A DNA stretch of 64,000 bases from Casuarius casuarius (Eukaryota; Chordata; Aves; Casuariiformes; Casuariidae). Position numbers and translations under genes: made by a program. Shown here piece after piece: positions 24,401 to 38,263 of this stretch. The stretch spans positions 1,054,001 to 1,118,000 of the forward strand of contig PTFA01000301.1 of NCBI GenBank assembly GCA_003342895.1. Direction: 5' to 3'. The notes below the pieces were generated by a model, which saw only the letters and a program-made list of their open reading frames with translations, was not told the origin of the DNA and searched no databases. The stretch's first letter is position 1, and each line of letters begins with the position of its first letter.

Positions 24401-26711
24401 CTTTACTGACAACACTATTAACTATATTATTATTAGACCACTTAGCTGCATTGAAACCTGTTGCCAATATGCCTTGAGTGGACCCACCTAAAAACTCTTG
24501 AGCTCCCTAAGTGATTGGGCAAAATTATATTTGTTTTCATTGGATCCTACCAAACCTTTTCTTTGCTGAAGGTATTTGGCCAAGCAATACACAGGCCACC
24601 TAAAATAACTATAATACACTTATAAGTATACAGACAAGGCCATCAATCTGTAGGTGTTAAACCATGTTATGATTAAATCTTGCTTCAGGCAAGGCTAGTT
24701 GCTACATAGCAGTGGCAGTATGAATGTCTGCTTTAAGAGTGTTAAGGGTCCTATGGCCAACTGCTACGGCTGCGTTTACATGGCCTGCATAGTTTTTTGT
24801 TTGCACTCCATTTCACAGTAGTGAAGTTGGTCAGGGAAGTGCATGAACAGCGGAGCACAGCTGAGTGCTATTTGCACAGTGTAGTATTACTACTACATAA
24901 GTAATATAAATTCATTCAACTGCCAGGCATTCCCAGGAGACTCAAGTGAAAGAGGGTTCTAAAGCAGGCAAGTAATCATCCTTCTGGGAAAAAGAGGAGA
25001 TCTCCATCCAGTGGAACCCAGCAATACATGCGTTTTGGCTTCCGTCAGTCCCTCTAACTATGAGGGTTATGAACTGGAAGAGCCAGCAGAAGCACTGGGA
25101 GGTAAGAAACAAAAAAAAACAAAGCCAAAATACCCCGTTTCTTTATGCAGCTTTTCCGTAACTTTTAGTAGAGACAATACATAGACGGTGCAAAACATGC
25201 TTAAAAAAATGGTAGACTATGATAGGGATATATTCTGCAGATAAGCATAACTAAACAACTTATGGAAGGTATACATGCTTCTTTGACATTTTATGCTACA
25301 TCTTTATGGACTTTTCAGTAAGGATATATATTAAATCTGGTATATTAAGTATGTGCCTAATTATTTGTATTTTTAATGGCTATTGACAGAATTTATTCCA
25401 ACAGCTCTACTTGTATATGAAAGAAGATAATATAATATCTACTGCATACAAAGTCTACATCTGTTTTTGTTCCATTCTGCTGCCATATAGCTTTAGTATA
25501 GTGAATAAGAGGTACTTCATTCTGTCAGAACACATAATCATCCCGGGTTAATTCAGAACTTGCCTTCTTTCTCCCAGCATTACCCTTTCTCATCCATTGC
25601 TTCCTTTGTTTTGGGTCACTGGGCCAGACTTACTGTCTTGTTATCAGAGTTCTAACAGTTCACAATCTGAAAGCCCTCCAGTTCTTAACACAGCTGTTAA
25701 CTTAACCACTAGTGCTGCACTGATAAACAGAGCCATTGCGGCAGTAGGTGAAAAATTGTATTCAGAAATAAAAATGGCACAGTAAGACATTTTGCTAAGA
25801 CTTATCTTACATCTTATTTCATGTTTAGAAAAACTACACTGTAACTCTTCATCTTTTGCCCTCAGTTATATCTGGGATTTCATTGAAATAAATGTGACAA
25901 CACACTAATTTGCATAACTTCACTAAAAACAGTGGTAGAGTACAAGAGATCCAAAGCAACTCGCATCTTGACACCCAAACTTTTCTTTTGTCATCCTAGC
26001 GCTGATGCTTTCCATTTTTTCACACCATTGTAGCTCAAATACCAGCAGAAGTAAAACTGAAGATTAATAAATATTGAAAAAGAAGGTTAGCAAGAGAGAA
26101 TGTGACTAAGACATCTACCAGTTTTCGTAGTCATTCCAATGAAGCTTTCTCCCACCCATTATCTGCTTCTCTGTTTAGAGTGTTTGGTAGATGTTCACCA
26201 TATGTCAGATCCTGACTGGAGCCTGTGGACCGTTAATAAAATATAAGTAGATAATGGTAATAAGTAATAAGGATCATTCAGAGATGACCTTCCCTGGTTG
26301 CAGAACTTAGGTATTCATAACCTAAATGTGTAAACTCAAATGTTGAAACAGGAGAAAATGATATATGAGAAACAGCTGAAGCATATGGGGAGCACTATAC
26401 TTGAGCTCTTTGACATGCACCTTACATCTACATTTAACAGAAGAGTGGAAATTATTACTTATCTTGGCAAATTGGATATAAGAGTTAATTAGACAGTATC
26501 CTTTTGAAATTTCATGAGCTTGTAAAAAGAGTGACAAAGCTCTTTACATTTCCAGTTCATATATTCAAATCCAGTTAAGAATTATCATCACCATTTTAGT
26601 GGACTAATCTGTACGAACTGGAAAATATAATATTCTTCAGGATCCAGTTAAGTTCAGACTAACTCACTGCTCTTTACTATTGCTGCTTTCTGGTAGATAA
26701 AGAATAGTCCA
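15480..26711. other. Long AT-rich non-coding stretch
   Basis: Beyond the tandem duplication at 16197-16240 I see no supported gene, RNA or clearly classifiable repeat. A purine-rich patch lies near 16725-16915. Part of 21500-21540 resembles an antisense MIR core (GTCAAGGTCATGC) but is too short to call. The frames at 17157-17390, 17829-18360, 20028-20336 (-) and 21101-21352 (-) lack splice, codon or domain support. This could be intronic or intergenic. Confidence 0.6.
16197..16240. repeat. Perfect 22-bp tandem duplication
   Basis: Two directly adjacent, identical 22-base units (16197-16218 and 16219-16240) begin AAGTAGCCAG and end CTGCATTT. Perfect identity suggests a recent duplication or a polymorphic site. 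Confidence 0.95.
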
Positions 26712-26800
26712 GCAAGTGGGACACAGCCTGAGATTCAAGAGCCCTGGTTTCAGTTTACTGCTGTGCTGTCACTTCCTCTGTGACCTTAGGGCTGGATCTG
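26712..26800 (+). repeat. MIR-type SINE fragment (5' and core)
   Basis: Plus-strand words in order, CCTGAGATTCAAGAGCCCTGG, ACTGCTGTGCTGTCACTTCC and TCTGTGACCTTAGG, follow the MIR segments 'cctgggagtcaggagacctgg', 'gctctgccac' and 'gctgtgtgaccttggg'. The match fades after about 26800. It is an old, diverged copy. Confidence 0.6.
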
Positions 26801-27535
26801 CAGACTGTCTTGGTACGTTGTAACCTGCATGATGTGAGATCCACAGTTCTGAGGTAAGTACCTACGCTCCTGTGCCGTGTGGCGTATTAGGCTTGTTGTG
26901 GTAGCATTTACAATAGCCAGCACATAGACAGGGATGTCATCCATGCTATTCAATAGGAAATGATGAAGAGAGGAGAATGTGTCTTAAAACTTAATCTCCT
27001 TGACAGTTTAGGAGCCTAGTGCTGGGCTGAGGTTGCATATCTTAGATCAGAATCTTAATTGGAGATGAATAACTGTGTCACATACTTCAATAATAGAACA
27101 AAGGTCACTATATTCTGCTAATACATAAAGAAAGAAGTATTTCTGCCTCCTGCTATTTCCTTTAATAGCTCAGTGGCTTCTCCCCAGAAGCAGATGGTAG
27201 CATTATACTAGTTTTTGTTGTTAGCATTCCTACCTAGTATCCTGGACTCAGGCTCACATTCCCTACTACTTTATTCAACACTTTTCTCTGCAAAATGTAC
27301 AGACAATCCTTGGGACTGTTGAACTGCTGTATTACAAGGAGCCCTAACAAAAGCCCTGCTTTTACTCTGGAAGCTGCTATACTTGTTGTGTTTTCTGCAG
27401 AGCATGATAATGCATGTAAAGTATGGCCAGAAAAGTCTCACTGGGATGCGTTATAAAGAAGACCCATACAGTCTGAATGGGTTTAGATGTGTCACCTGTT
27501 CTGAGTCTCTCAGTGCAGTAAGAGGCATCCCAGGC

Positions 27536-27563
27536 AGCCAGCAGCGCAGCATAGATAAATCAG
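27536..27563. repeat. Unassigned dispersed repeat, copy 1
   Basis: A 28-base segment, beginning AGCCAGCAGCGCAG and ending GATAAATCAG, matches positions 29423-29450 at 27 of 28 bases, the last 24 identical. Flanks do not match. It contains a CpG. I cannot assign it to a known repeat family. Confidence 0.85.
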
Positions 27564-27731
27564 TCCTAAGTGTATGGCCCTTTCACATATAAGGAAATGC
27601 AGAATTTTATGTGCTGTAGACATCACAGTCGTCACCAAGTGCCCTACAGACTGGGAAGGATTGGGGAGATTCTGCTCATTGGCAGGTGGCTAGGTTGTCT
27701 GAATCCTTCTAATTTTCATTTATTCCTTTAA

Positions 27732-27832
27732 ATAGATGGAGAACTAAGGAACTATAGTATTCCACTGTGTCATAGGGATGTTATGAAGATAAATATAATG
27801 AAAGTTGTGAATTTTAAATATATGAACTGTGG
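27732..27832 (+). repeat. MIR-type SINE fragment (3' half)
   Basis: Words such as TAGATGGAGAACTAAGGA, then GTGTCATAGGGATGTTATGA and AGATAAATATAATGAAAG, follow the 3' part of MIR ('aaatggggataa', 'cctcatagggttgttgtga', 'ggattaaatgagttaa'). The 5' half found at 26712 is about 1 kb away in the same orientation, so the two may be separate copies or one split copy. Confidence 0.55.
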
Positions 27833-27914
27833 CAGATTTTGTTTATACTTGTGACACCATGTTACGGTTGGAGAAGAGAAAGCTTATGCTACCGTGTCAT
27901 TGATGTCTCTGTCT

Positions 27915-28000
27915 GATAATGTCAGACTCCAGTCCATCTAGTCTAGCACCTTTCGTCACCGACTCCCAAGAGGAAAAATGTGAAATTTAACTACAATTCC
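27915..28000 (+). repeat. Old sauropsid interspersed repeat, family uncertain
   Basis: The phrase CAGTCCATCTAGTCTAGCAC followed by TCACCGACTCCCAAGAGGAAAAA resembles a dispersed sauropsid repeat whose copies read 'gtccatctagtccagtatcctgtctc...gacagtggcca...agaggaa'. A later phrase near 28088 (TGTCCTGACCATTGAGAG) also fits the downstream part of that element, so it may extend to about 28110. The recognition is from memory of its text, so the family name is left open. Confidence 0.4.
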
Positions 28001-28110
28001 TAAAGTTGTTCTTGGCTTCCTGTTCCCTTGCTTTATAATATCTTTAAAAAAAGGATGGAGGAAAAAGATTAAAGCATCTAGGGTTTGTCCTGACCATTGA
28101 GAGTAAAGCA

Positions 28111-31100
28111 TGAACAGTTAAAGGGGTATGTTTTGTCCACTCTTCATTTTTCAGTTCTGTGGCTATTGTTCCATTAAATCTCTAATGCAAAAGCTGCATA
28201 TTGCTTATCTGCTTGATTAAGTGTACACCATCTTCCTTCATCTTCATCACTAAACTGACATTAATTACACAAAATTGAATGCATGACCTCTAAGTCTTTG
28301 CCCTAGTAAGTATACTAAAGACTGGTTATACTCTCTAATCTGCTGTCATCGGTGTACAAAGATTTAGTTCCCTGAATTCAGAGACAGTGATTCACATCAG
28401 AAAAAAAGGTGCAGATAATTACCAATTATTACCTGCAATATAAATCAGATCTGAGTCCTCTATCTGTGGTGGCATGAAAAATAACCACTACTCAGTGGAG
28501 CAAAAGGTGATGACCAGTGGCTAATGAAGTGTCAAAATGAAGCCAGGAAAAAGGAATGTCATCACTCTTAAAGTCAATGAAATGTTCAGGAGAAAATGGA
28601 AAGGTAAATATTTTATTTGTTTTCCCGAATTAACAATAATTTTTTTAATTTTTATTTGCTATTGTTAACTAAATACTGCAGAATTGCCTCTGTCTAAAAG
28701 CATTTTTGCTGGAAGTCATAACATTTAAGAAGAATTTTATAAATATAGGTATACAATTTTTTTTCAAAAAAAATCTTCTACTTGTCTTCTGCTTTTCCTG
28801 CTTCTGTGAGGTTAGACATTTCAGATAGAGACTATCTTTGGATGGAATAAGAAGACAGCACTGCTTCTGAGAAAGCATCCCATGAATTTTGGCATTCTGT
28901 ATATTGTTACTACTGCTGCACCATCACAAAAGTCTAGTTCTAGTTTGCTTTGGCTAGAAGGGTATGGAGTCAGATCTTTTTTTTTTCCACAAGAATCAGG
29001 AACAAATGTCACTCCAAGCACTTCTCAAGCAAATAATTACATCTATATTTAACATTTTGATCTAGACGTAACTCAGTCTAATCTGTCACTATTATGTATT
29101 TTAACATAGACAAAAACTATTAAAATGCTGTTCTCTAGGAACTTTCACTGGTAGAACAGCTTTCATTTATTTTATTTCAAGAGAAGCTATAGTGTGGCTG
29201 GTCACCTTTGAAGCTACTTTTCAAGAATACAGGAAAAAAAAGAAAGTTTATTGGCTCTAGCTTGAAAATGTGCCTACTAGCTTTTGCAAAACTTTGGTTA
29301 TCGAGAGTAGAATTTTATCTGTGATAGCTAACTTGCATCAACTGGCACATAATGACATCAAGTAAGAGCTCAGCCTAAGCTGTCTGTCTGTCAACATATT
29401 AGCTATTCTGTCATGAAATAGGAGCTAGCAGCGCAGCATAGATAAATCAGCTTTCTCAGTTGTCGTTTCCTGCTGTATGGGGAGTTTACGTTAGAAACAC
29501 ATTGTCTAGATTAGGCATGGATTGATAGCTATGCTCTCCAGGAATGATGAAGAAGTATCAGAGATGATCATTATCCACACAGTCAGCTTCTTCAGGCCAG
29601 TCGCTGCTTCCTGTTCCACAAGAATAACTCCTACCCATCTCCTTGCATACAGCCAAGCCCATGAGAGAAGCAATGAGAAATTATATGTGTAAGTATGTCT
29701 GTAATGCAGCTGAGCAGCTAGCAGAGCAGAATTCCTGAAAGCACTGCATTGACTGGACACTTTCCTGTGAGGTTATGGAAAGAGAATAATGCATCAGAGT
29801 TCGTTCAAAAGGAACTTTGCAAAAGGAAAGGATAAAAATAAAAAGCAAACAAATGACTAAAACTCTGCAAAACAATATGAAACACTGTGTTTGTTACAGG
29901 ACTCGAGCACAGGAAAGAATGAAAATACTCAATATCATTACAAATCTTAGCCCCAGATTTTGATCCCAGTGCATATTAGAAAAAATGAAAACTGCTGCAG
30001 TTTACATTACGGCTGTCATACACAGTAGAGTACAAGGACCTCTTTTTTGCAATTACTTCTTCCCTCTACCAGGGATTACATGGAGTTGGCTTGCAGTAGT
30101 GCTACATGATTTGGGAAGATGCCTAACCATGGGGCAATGTAGGTTCTGAGCAATAGCATGACAGAATCTGACCCAGTAATCATGTAAGCTATGACTTGTG
30201 GGTGTTTTTAAAAAATTTTCATAACTTTTCTACTGCATTGGTAATATTTAGAGAAGACTTTGAGATAAAGTTTCTGTTAAAAGAAATTTCCATTAAAATA
30301 TTTAAAGACATTTTACATTGTCACATTTATTGTTTGTTTAGTCTGATCTGCTATATCAGATCTTGTAATTCCTCCTCTTCCAACTATTCTACCTTTAACT
30401 CCCCTGATAAAAGGCCTAGAATTAAAGAACTTATGTTCTTTTAATCATCTAATGGAGGAATTGGGGACAAATGGCAAGTTTTTATGCAGTGAAATGGACC
30501 GGTTATTTAGTCTCTCTAATCATGTAGTTCTGTATCAGATTACTAACTTAGTGACCATAATACTTTATAATGTTTTACTCAAAATGGCTTCTCCATTCTT
30601 TGTAAAGTTGTTAGACACCTAGAAAAAAAAAGAAATAGGAGAAGAAGAATAAGAAAGGTGCTTTCTCTCCCCCCAGCTAATGGAATGCTTTTGTTTATAA
30701 TGTGATTGCAAGTACTGAGTTTAGAGTCTCCACAAAACTGTATTTAAGATAGCATTTGTGGGCATTAGATTTTTCCATTATAATTTAAATTTCCTGCCAG
30801 CCTTGGAAACACATTACCTGCTAATGAAGAAGAACTAGAGCAAGACAGTAGAATACTTCAACAGCAGAGAGTTTTTAGAAGAGGAAGAGTTTTATTACAA
30901 GGTGTATCAGGCTGAGGGACAAAAGATGGTGTTTAGAGAACAATGAAGAAACTATGTTCATCATGATTCCAGCCTTAGCAACTGGCTGCTTTAGTAAGAA
31001 GGGTTATCTAAGGATTCAGTTGAAGATGTGGTAGCTACTTGGCCATACTTAGCTTTTGAAGATGTAGAAGACTACTGTGGAAACTTTGGGATTTAGAATG

Positions 31101-34100
31101 CACTGCAATAGATCGTCTTTATCTATGAAAGGAAAACATGGGATTTGGTTTAAAATGGTGTGTGATCTGAAAATGGAATAGCATAGACTCCCTTTGGGAG
31201 GTTTCAGCATGATTAAACAAAACTGAAGAGCACTGCACGAAAGAATCTGTACCAGTTGATACTATTCTGTGCAATAGGTACTACAAACAGCAAACACCAT
31301 GATACATAAAAATGAAAATGGACTATATAGGCACAGGCTAGTTTTATTCGAAATTAATACACCCCCCTTAAAGGAAGAACCACTGGTATTTCTATGGCTC
31401 TTGCTCAGTTAGGAGCTGATATTGTATGTTGTGGGGGTTGTTTTTACAATCAGTTTTGGAAAAGTGAGTAAACATACTCACAGATGTGGCATTTGAGTAG
31501 CTCTGTGCTGTACATACTGCTTTACTGCATTACAAAAGCTCTAAGGATAGACAGGAATATGTTTAATGGAAAATAAATTATTTTATTAAACTGGCAATTA
31601 CATTGAAGTCTGCACCCTGTGTCTTCTGATCCTTCTTGCCTGTCTGTACTCTATCATACCTATGGGACCAGAAGCTACTAGATGGATACTATTATTTAAA
31701 GCACTGGCTCAGATTAAAAAAAAAAATCCTTATACATAGATCACTGGCTCTAAGAAAAAGCTGATTTCATAGTTGTCCATAAAAATCCTTTGATTTAAAA
31801 ATGCTGTTTTTCCATATGTGATATCTGAAGTGTGACTATTTCCACTAGTGATAAAAGATGAATAAGCTTTCCCCCATGAGCATCTCCCAAACCCATTCCA
31901 ATATGTCAATCTTAGAGCTTTTCTAAGCAGAGGCTGCCATTCATGCCAAAGTGTGATCTGGTTTTGAGATGTGACATATGGCCACTAAGATTAAAACTCC
32001 CAACATATCACTTACAAATTAAGCGAGATTTGAACTCTACCATCAGGCACCTCAAAGTTCTTTGCCTACATCATAAATTGAACAGGTTTTATGTGTACCT
32101 TGCCTTTTTTATGGTATTCTGACAGGCCATTAACACGAGAATCAAATCAAGCAGAAATTGTAAAAAGTCATACAAAACCCAAAATCAAATCACTGGAGAA
32201 GCTGAAACTTGAACTTAGGGGAATTGATAGGAACCTCCTCTTTTGAAATGGGCTACTTGTCTGCAAATGAAATTCGTGACCTGTGAATGAAACTACCTTG
32301 CAATTTGTGTGGCAGCATGCTGGTGAAAAATGGATTGGGTATAATCTTTAATTTAGCATGGTAAGATTTCTGACCCCATTTCTTCAAATGCTTGTTGTTC
32401 TCAGACATGGAGTTTTTTTTTTTTTTTAATGGGAATGTAAATGGGGCTAAAAATCTTATTTTAATCCATCACTTCTTTTTCACTGCTCATCTGAAAGCAT
32501 GTTGAAAATCTAAACTCCCACATGATAGTCCCAGCATTGCAGGGTACTTGCTCATGTGCTAGGCTTTAGACACAGGTTAGCACTACTGGCTTTTTAACAC
32601 TAAAGGTCAGCAATAAATTAAAAGCTTTTTGACCCCAGTTATCATCTTTGTTTCACTATGGGGCTCTACTTCATGGTCTTCACAGAAGGCCTTCTAGCAG
32701 CTTTGCAGAAACAGAGGTTAACCTGTACATTGCAGTTTGAAGCGGGTTTTTTTGTTTGTTTATGTAATTTCCAATAAGCCTTTGAAAAAAGAGGAACATA
32801 TGGGCACTATATATAGGACACTTCTCTCACAACTGAAGTGCAGCTACCTGTGGGAGTCAACAAAGTAGCTGTTTAGAGATCACACTATTTTTTGAACAAG
32901 AAATGAAAAACATGATTTCAAGATCCCTGTGCAGATCAGTGGCATCTGTGTTTAATACAGCAATCTACCATCACTTTGTTTTTGCAGAATTTCAGGATTC
33001 AGTTCAAACCTGTGGGATTTAAAGCTAATCAAATGAAAAATCAAGCCAGGGATTGATACCTTAAAGGTGGGCACTAATTTAATTTTCTTAATAGAATGTC
33101 ATTACTGTTCAGAGGAAGCAATGAGATATACTCCCTAGTTATGGTTCTTTTCTCTTTTTATAAAAGCTGTGTAAATGACATTGAAACCATATTCAGATAT
33201 TGCTGAATAGAGTACTTGGGCAGTTTTGGTGGATATGTCAAGCTGTTGAGCTTACCACTTTGGCCATCAGTAAAATCAGAGCTAATAAAAGATCTGGCTA
33301 GTTTAATGCTCCTGGCATATTTCAAATAAAAACAAATGCCAGTGAGAATGTGTAGTTTGGTGGGCTAAGTCCTTCTGGTGGTTTCATTGTACAATCCATG
33401 CTCATTTTCTCCCCTTGTAGTGATAAGTGAAGACAAAGTTCTTTGCTTACAGCCTCAAGAAGATTTTTTCAGTGAGAATTGTTGGCCATCTGACCTTTTT
33501 CCAAAAGACTTGAGAAATATGAATGTGGTAGTCATCCTTGTGCAGGATAGAGTCATTTTTAATTCTGCTTAGCATTTCAGGCACTTCAAGAGAAGTTTTA
33601 AGCTGTTACTTGGTCTATTTTCAGCTAAATTTTAAGAGCAGAGGCCAAGGTTAGAGCTGATTGTTTTATTTAAACATTTTAAAATAATTTTCTGAAAGCC
33701 TGAATAGAGACATGAAGAGTTACAAAGCATAGCTCCTGTTCTTGCACGTCTCTGTCTGAAGTCTTATCTGTGGATGCATAATTTTTATAATGAATCTGAA
33801 GTGACTGCTGATCACAACACCTGTAAGATCTCACTGTAGCAATACCCGAGGAGACAAATTTAAGGATCAGGGAATATTTTAAAGAATGACCACAAATGCT
33901 GTTATTGCTCTAGCCATGAAAAAGCAAACAAAGCCATTAGTTTACTCTGGCAAGTAATCTTGCCCCTACTGATTATTTGTTACCTGTGCAACAATCCAGA
34001 ACAAAGTAGTCACAGTTCATTATGTAGGAACCCTCATACAGTTATACAACATTAGGAAGTATGAAATAGTTTTTCCTACTTCATTTTCAAATATGAGTCT

Positions 34101-37002
34101 ACGGGGCATGGATCTCAAGTAGCATAATATAAACTATGCAAAAAGAAAGCAGTGTGTTTCAAACCTCTGTTAGAAGAACTATGCTCCTTAATAGAACCAA
34201 AATGTGGTACAACATATATTCCCATAAGTTTGTCTGGCTTAGCTAGCCAATTCAGAAGAAATATGTATTATTTATATATAAAAGATAAGAGAGAAACCAT
34301 AACAGAGCATAAAATAAGCCCATTTTGATTAAGTCAATTGATTCACAACCAAATTTTGGTATCTGTTGTTGTTCTGTAGATAAAAAGTATTTAGCTCTCT
34401 AGATATTAAAGAGATTTTCACAGACATTTTAAATATTTAACTATGCCATTAAGTCTTATTAACATTATGTTTTTATTTTCTTGGTTTAAAAATTCACAAG
34501 TCTTCCCAAGTCTTTCATCTTGATAAGGCTATGTATTTGTCTTAATAAACATTCTGTGAATATTTAATGTTCAAAAATAAAATATACATATGTTTTCCCT
34601 TTCTGTATGAGCTTCATGGAGATATTATATTTAAATTCCTTTTTGTGTACTAGCTAATATACATTTTTCCACAAGCCAAATAGTTCAGTATTATTTGTGC
34701 AGAAACCTGGTTTACACATTGATTTTGGCATCTGCTTTGCAGTTATCTGAGGATGCTGGAGTGTCTTGCTTTTATGAATAAACACTATTTGTGAGTTAGG
34801 AAAATGTGGTTCTTACTGTAAATTCAGTAAGAATGTCTTCCCTTAAGACCATGCTTATGAAAGAGGAAACTTGAAGCATGTAAGTGGGAATTTCCATCTG
34901 GGAATGAGAATTTCCTTCCAGGAATGATTCAACAATAATATACCTGGATATCGTCTGCTTCTCAAAATGGCATGAGTATCTGGCATTGCTGAGAGAAAAG
35001 ATAGTTTTCACAAGAGCTGGAGAGAGACAGTTGAAATGCATGCAGTTTGCAAAGCCATCAGATAGCAGCTGCATCTCCCTGACTTGTAAAAACTTGCCTT
35101 CACTATAATGAGGCTTGGCATCAGTGAGCCTATTGCAGCTTCTGTTTCTGACTGTATTTGAGAGTAATGGACAAAGTTATTTGGTTGTTCATATGTTGGT
35201 TGACCATATGGTAGACCATCTAGGCTGATGCTACTTTTTGTGCACGAAAGTCAATTCCTGGTTTACTGTGGCTTTAATCTAAGAAACAGTTTTCTGATTT
35301 TATGCTCATCTCTCTGACTGAACTGTGATATAGTGCTGGATACTGTCCTTGACCAATTCTTTTCAAGGCCTTTCTCCTGCATTCAGCATAAGTGAGTTTG
35401 AGTGTTTCGAGTGATGAACTTTAGCAATGGTTACTTTTGCTTTTGCTTACACAGCACTGAATAAATGAGGATATTGCTCTTATATAGCATAAATGTATGT
35501 AGTATATATAGTGGTTGCAATACAAGAGGCAGAGATAGCATCGGCATTCTGATTATTTTCACTCCTGTGTATTTACTTATGTTATATTTTCCCACTCCCA
35601 CCTTCCTGAAGATAGTCATATGACATCTTCAGTACTTGGGGTAACAGACAATTAAAAAGAACAGACAAAATTTTGTACAATTACTGCATCATGTTTATAT
35701 AAATTCATTAGTTGTTTTCACATTAAATGTTCCTTTTATTTGCTTGTATAAAAAAAACATTTAAACAATATTTAAGTATTGTGAAAAACTGTAAGATGTG
35801 AAAAATGATGCACTCCACACCTGTTCTTTACTAGTAGAATATTATTACCAATAAATCAAAGAATTCATTTCCATGGTATGTAGTTTAACATGATTTTTTC
35901 AAGTAAAAGCAACTTCTTAAGTATGCTGCCTGCCACCTATGGAAGAGTTTATTAATATATAAATAAAAATAAATACTAACATGCAAATTCATTCTGGCAA
36001 TAATTTTTTCTCCTTAGAACATCCTAGCTACTCTCCGAATAGTGCAGTATCTACCCCCAAAGATATTTTCCCCCAATATGTTTTTCCTGCTCCACAATCC
36101 CATTTTTTGTAATGATCCAAGTAATTGTTTTCCAAGCATTAGTGCTGGGTATCATTTGAAGCCCACTGGGTCAGACCTGAAGAGTGATTGTTCATAACTC
36201 TTGAAACTCTTTAGAAAAATTACTATTTTGGTCACTTGAAGACTTTTGCCTCTCCCCCATCCCATCTGTTTTAAATGCCTGAATGCTCACATACCCATGT
36301 GGGAAGGTGTTAAAAGAAATGCTCATCATCATCTCTTCTAGATGTAAAGGAATAAATGTCTTATGAATGCTCACTCTGATATCTTCAGACTTCCAGAGCA
36401 CTGGTATTTCTAAAAGGTTTGTATTCCTCATTCGTTTCTACAGTCGCCAAGCACATTTGCGGTTTTTGAAGGTTTTACTTCCAGAATGTGATTTTTAATT
36501 AATAAATTTTAACATAAGCTTTGTATTTAGCTTCCTCTGTGAATAAATTATTTGACTGCTTCTGAAACTTGTGGAAATAGGATGTTCTTTTGAATTGGCA
36601 TGGAGATATGATCCCTGTTTTCTGGCAAGATTTTTTAAGTCTGGAGTGGATATGTATTGCTGAAATATGGTCTTCAAATTTTTCCATTTGTCTTTAAAGT
36701 TACAAAGAACAAGTTTTCTTTTCAGCATTCACTGATATGTTTTGGGTTTCTCTTCATTTATGAAGATATAAAACAGAATGTTTTGAGGCCATTCACATAA
36801 ATCAGTTATGACATACCAAGACTGAAAGCTTATTAAATAGTAACTATAGGAATGCTGGCCAAGGAAGGGCATCATGAGATCGAGTCAGATTTTTCATCGT
36901 GAATTCAGTGTATTAAAAAAATTCACTCTTGGTACTGGAGGACTTTTCTCATTAACTCAAATATGATACAAACAATTATATTTCACTATATATATGGATA
37001 TA
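28111..37002. other. AT-rich non-coding stretch
   Basis: No supported gene. Simple sequence includes T9 at 28979-28987, T15 at 32413-32427 and scattered A runs. The open frames listed by length here (for example 30196-30444, 33378-33572, 34796-35074 (-), 36495-36728 (-)) have no splice, codon or domain support. No RNA gene fold was recognised by eye. Confidence 0.6.
29423..29450. repeat. Unassigned dispersed repeat, copy 2
   Basis: Direct-orientation partner of 27536-27563, with one mismatch (T for C at the fourth base). The flanks are unrelated, so this is not a long segmental duplication. Confidence 0.85.
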
Positions 37003-37022
37003 TGTGTGTGTGTGTGTGTGTG
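37003..37022. repeat. (TG)10 microsatellite
   Basis: Ten TG dinucleotides preceded by a TATA-rich stretch (36987-37002) and followed by TATATC. A likely length-polymorphic site. Confidence 0.95.
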
Positions 37023-38263
37023 TATATCTGTATCACAATTGTAGTCACAACTATATAGACGCAACTATAAATCTCATAAGTAGAACTAGCAAAAAATTTT
37101 TTTGTAAAAAAATCCTTCAGGAAAAAGCAGTTTCATTGAAAATGCAAATGTTAATTTTGATAACTTTAACTAAAGCAAGTTAAAATGTTGTAGATATTTA
37201 TATTTTTACTTGGAATTATTGGCAGATTTCATGTAGGTAACATTCAAATGTTTAAGGTTTCAGAAGGTGTTTTTTGGTTCATCTTGCTTTCTGTATTGCT
37301 TCATTTTAGACCTTATTTTTTCTGTTGTCTTATCCATTTGAATGTTAAGATGTGTACCATTTAATAGTGCAACATTATTAAAATTTTCAGAATTTCATAT
37401 TCAGATATTAAAATGTCTGAGATTTTCAGCACTTTTTAAAATAGAAAACTGACATTTTGACTTCCATTGTAACTCAGAATAGAAATTAACTAAGAATTTT
37501 CCACTTTACCATTGAACTTTACTAATATCTGATAAAGCCTCATTAACAAATTCAGGATTTCATTTTGCATTCAGAATTTAATTTTGTGTTATAACAGTGA
37601 AAATTTACAATAAACTCACTATCTTGAGCAATGCATTGAATTTTTTTTTGTGCAAATTGGGTAAGACATTGATTTGGTGGAGGCTGCTTACATATAAATT
37701 CAGATTGGAAAGTTCTAATAATCACCAAACAAAATTGTGTAAATTTAACTGGCATATAATTTCAGCTGACTGCTGCAAACTTAACTTCATAAATATCAAA
37801 TACAAAAAGAAATTTCTTCAGAATCTGGCCTCTTGTCAATACTCAGTCATCACGGCTTGTGATGGCAGGTCTGTGTTTGCCCATAGGAAGCATCTCGGCA
37901 GATAATAAACTACCAGTGTGTGAAAGGTATCTGGGAGCCTTACTGAGAAGCATGGGTTTGAACATAAGGCAATTTTTATGCTGCTAAATGTGAAATCATA
38001 ATGTTTTTGCTACTTAAACCAAACTTATTTCACAGCCTGATTTATTGTGGCATAGAAAAAAATGAGGAAAAAAAACTGAGATACTGAGTCATTGAAGTGA
38101 GTACATCTAAAACTTTCTGCACTGCTGTTATTTTTAAAAATCTGTCTAAACCTTTTCTATGTTGAACACATTTTTATATGCACTGTATAAAAATGGTGGC
38201 TGTTCTTTCTCAAAACTAAACTCGTTTTTCTTTTATTTACTGATTTATGTTGTTATTTTAAAG

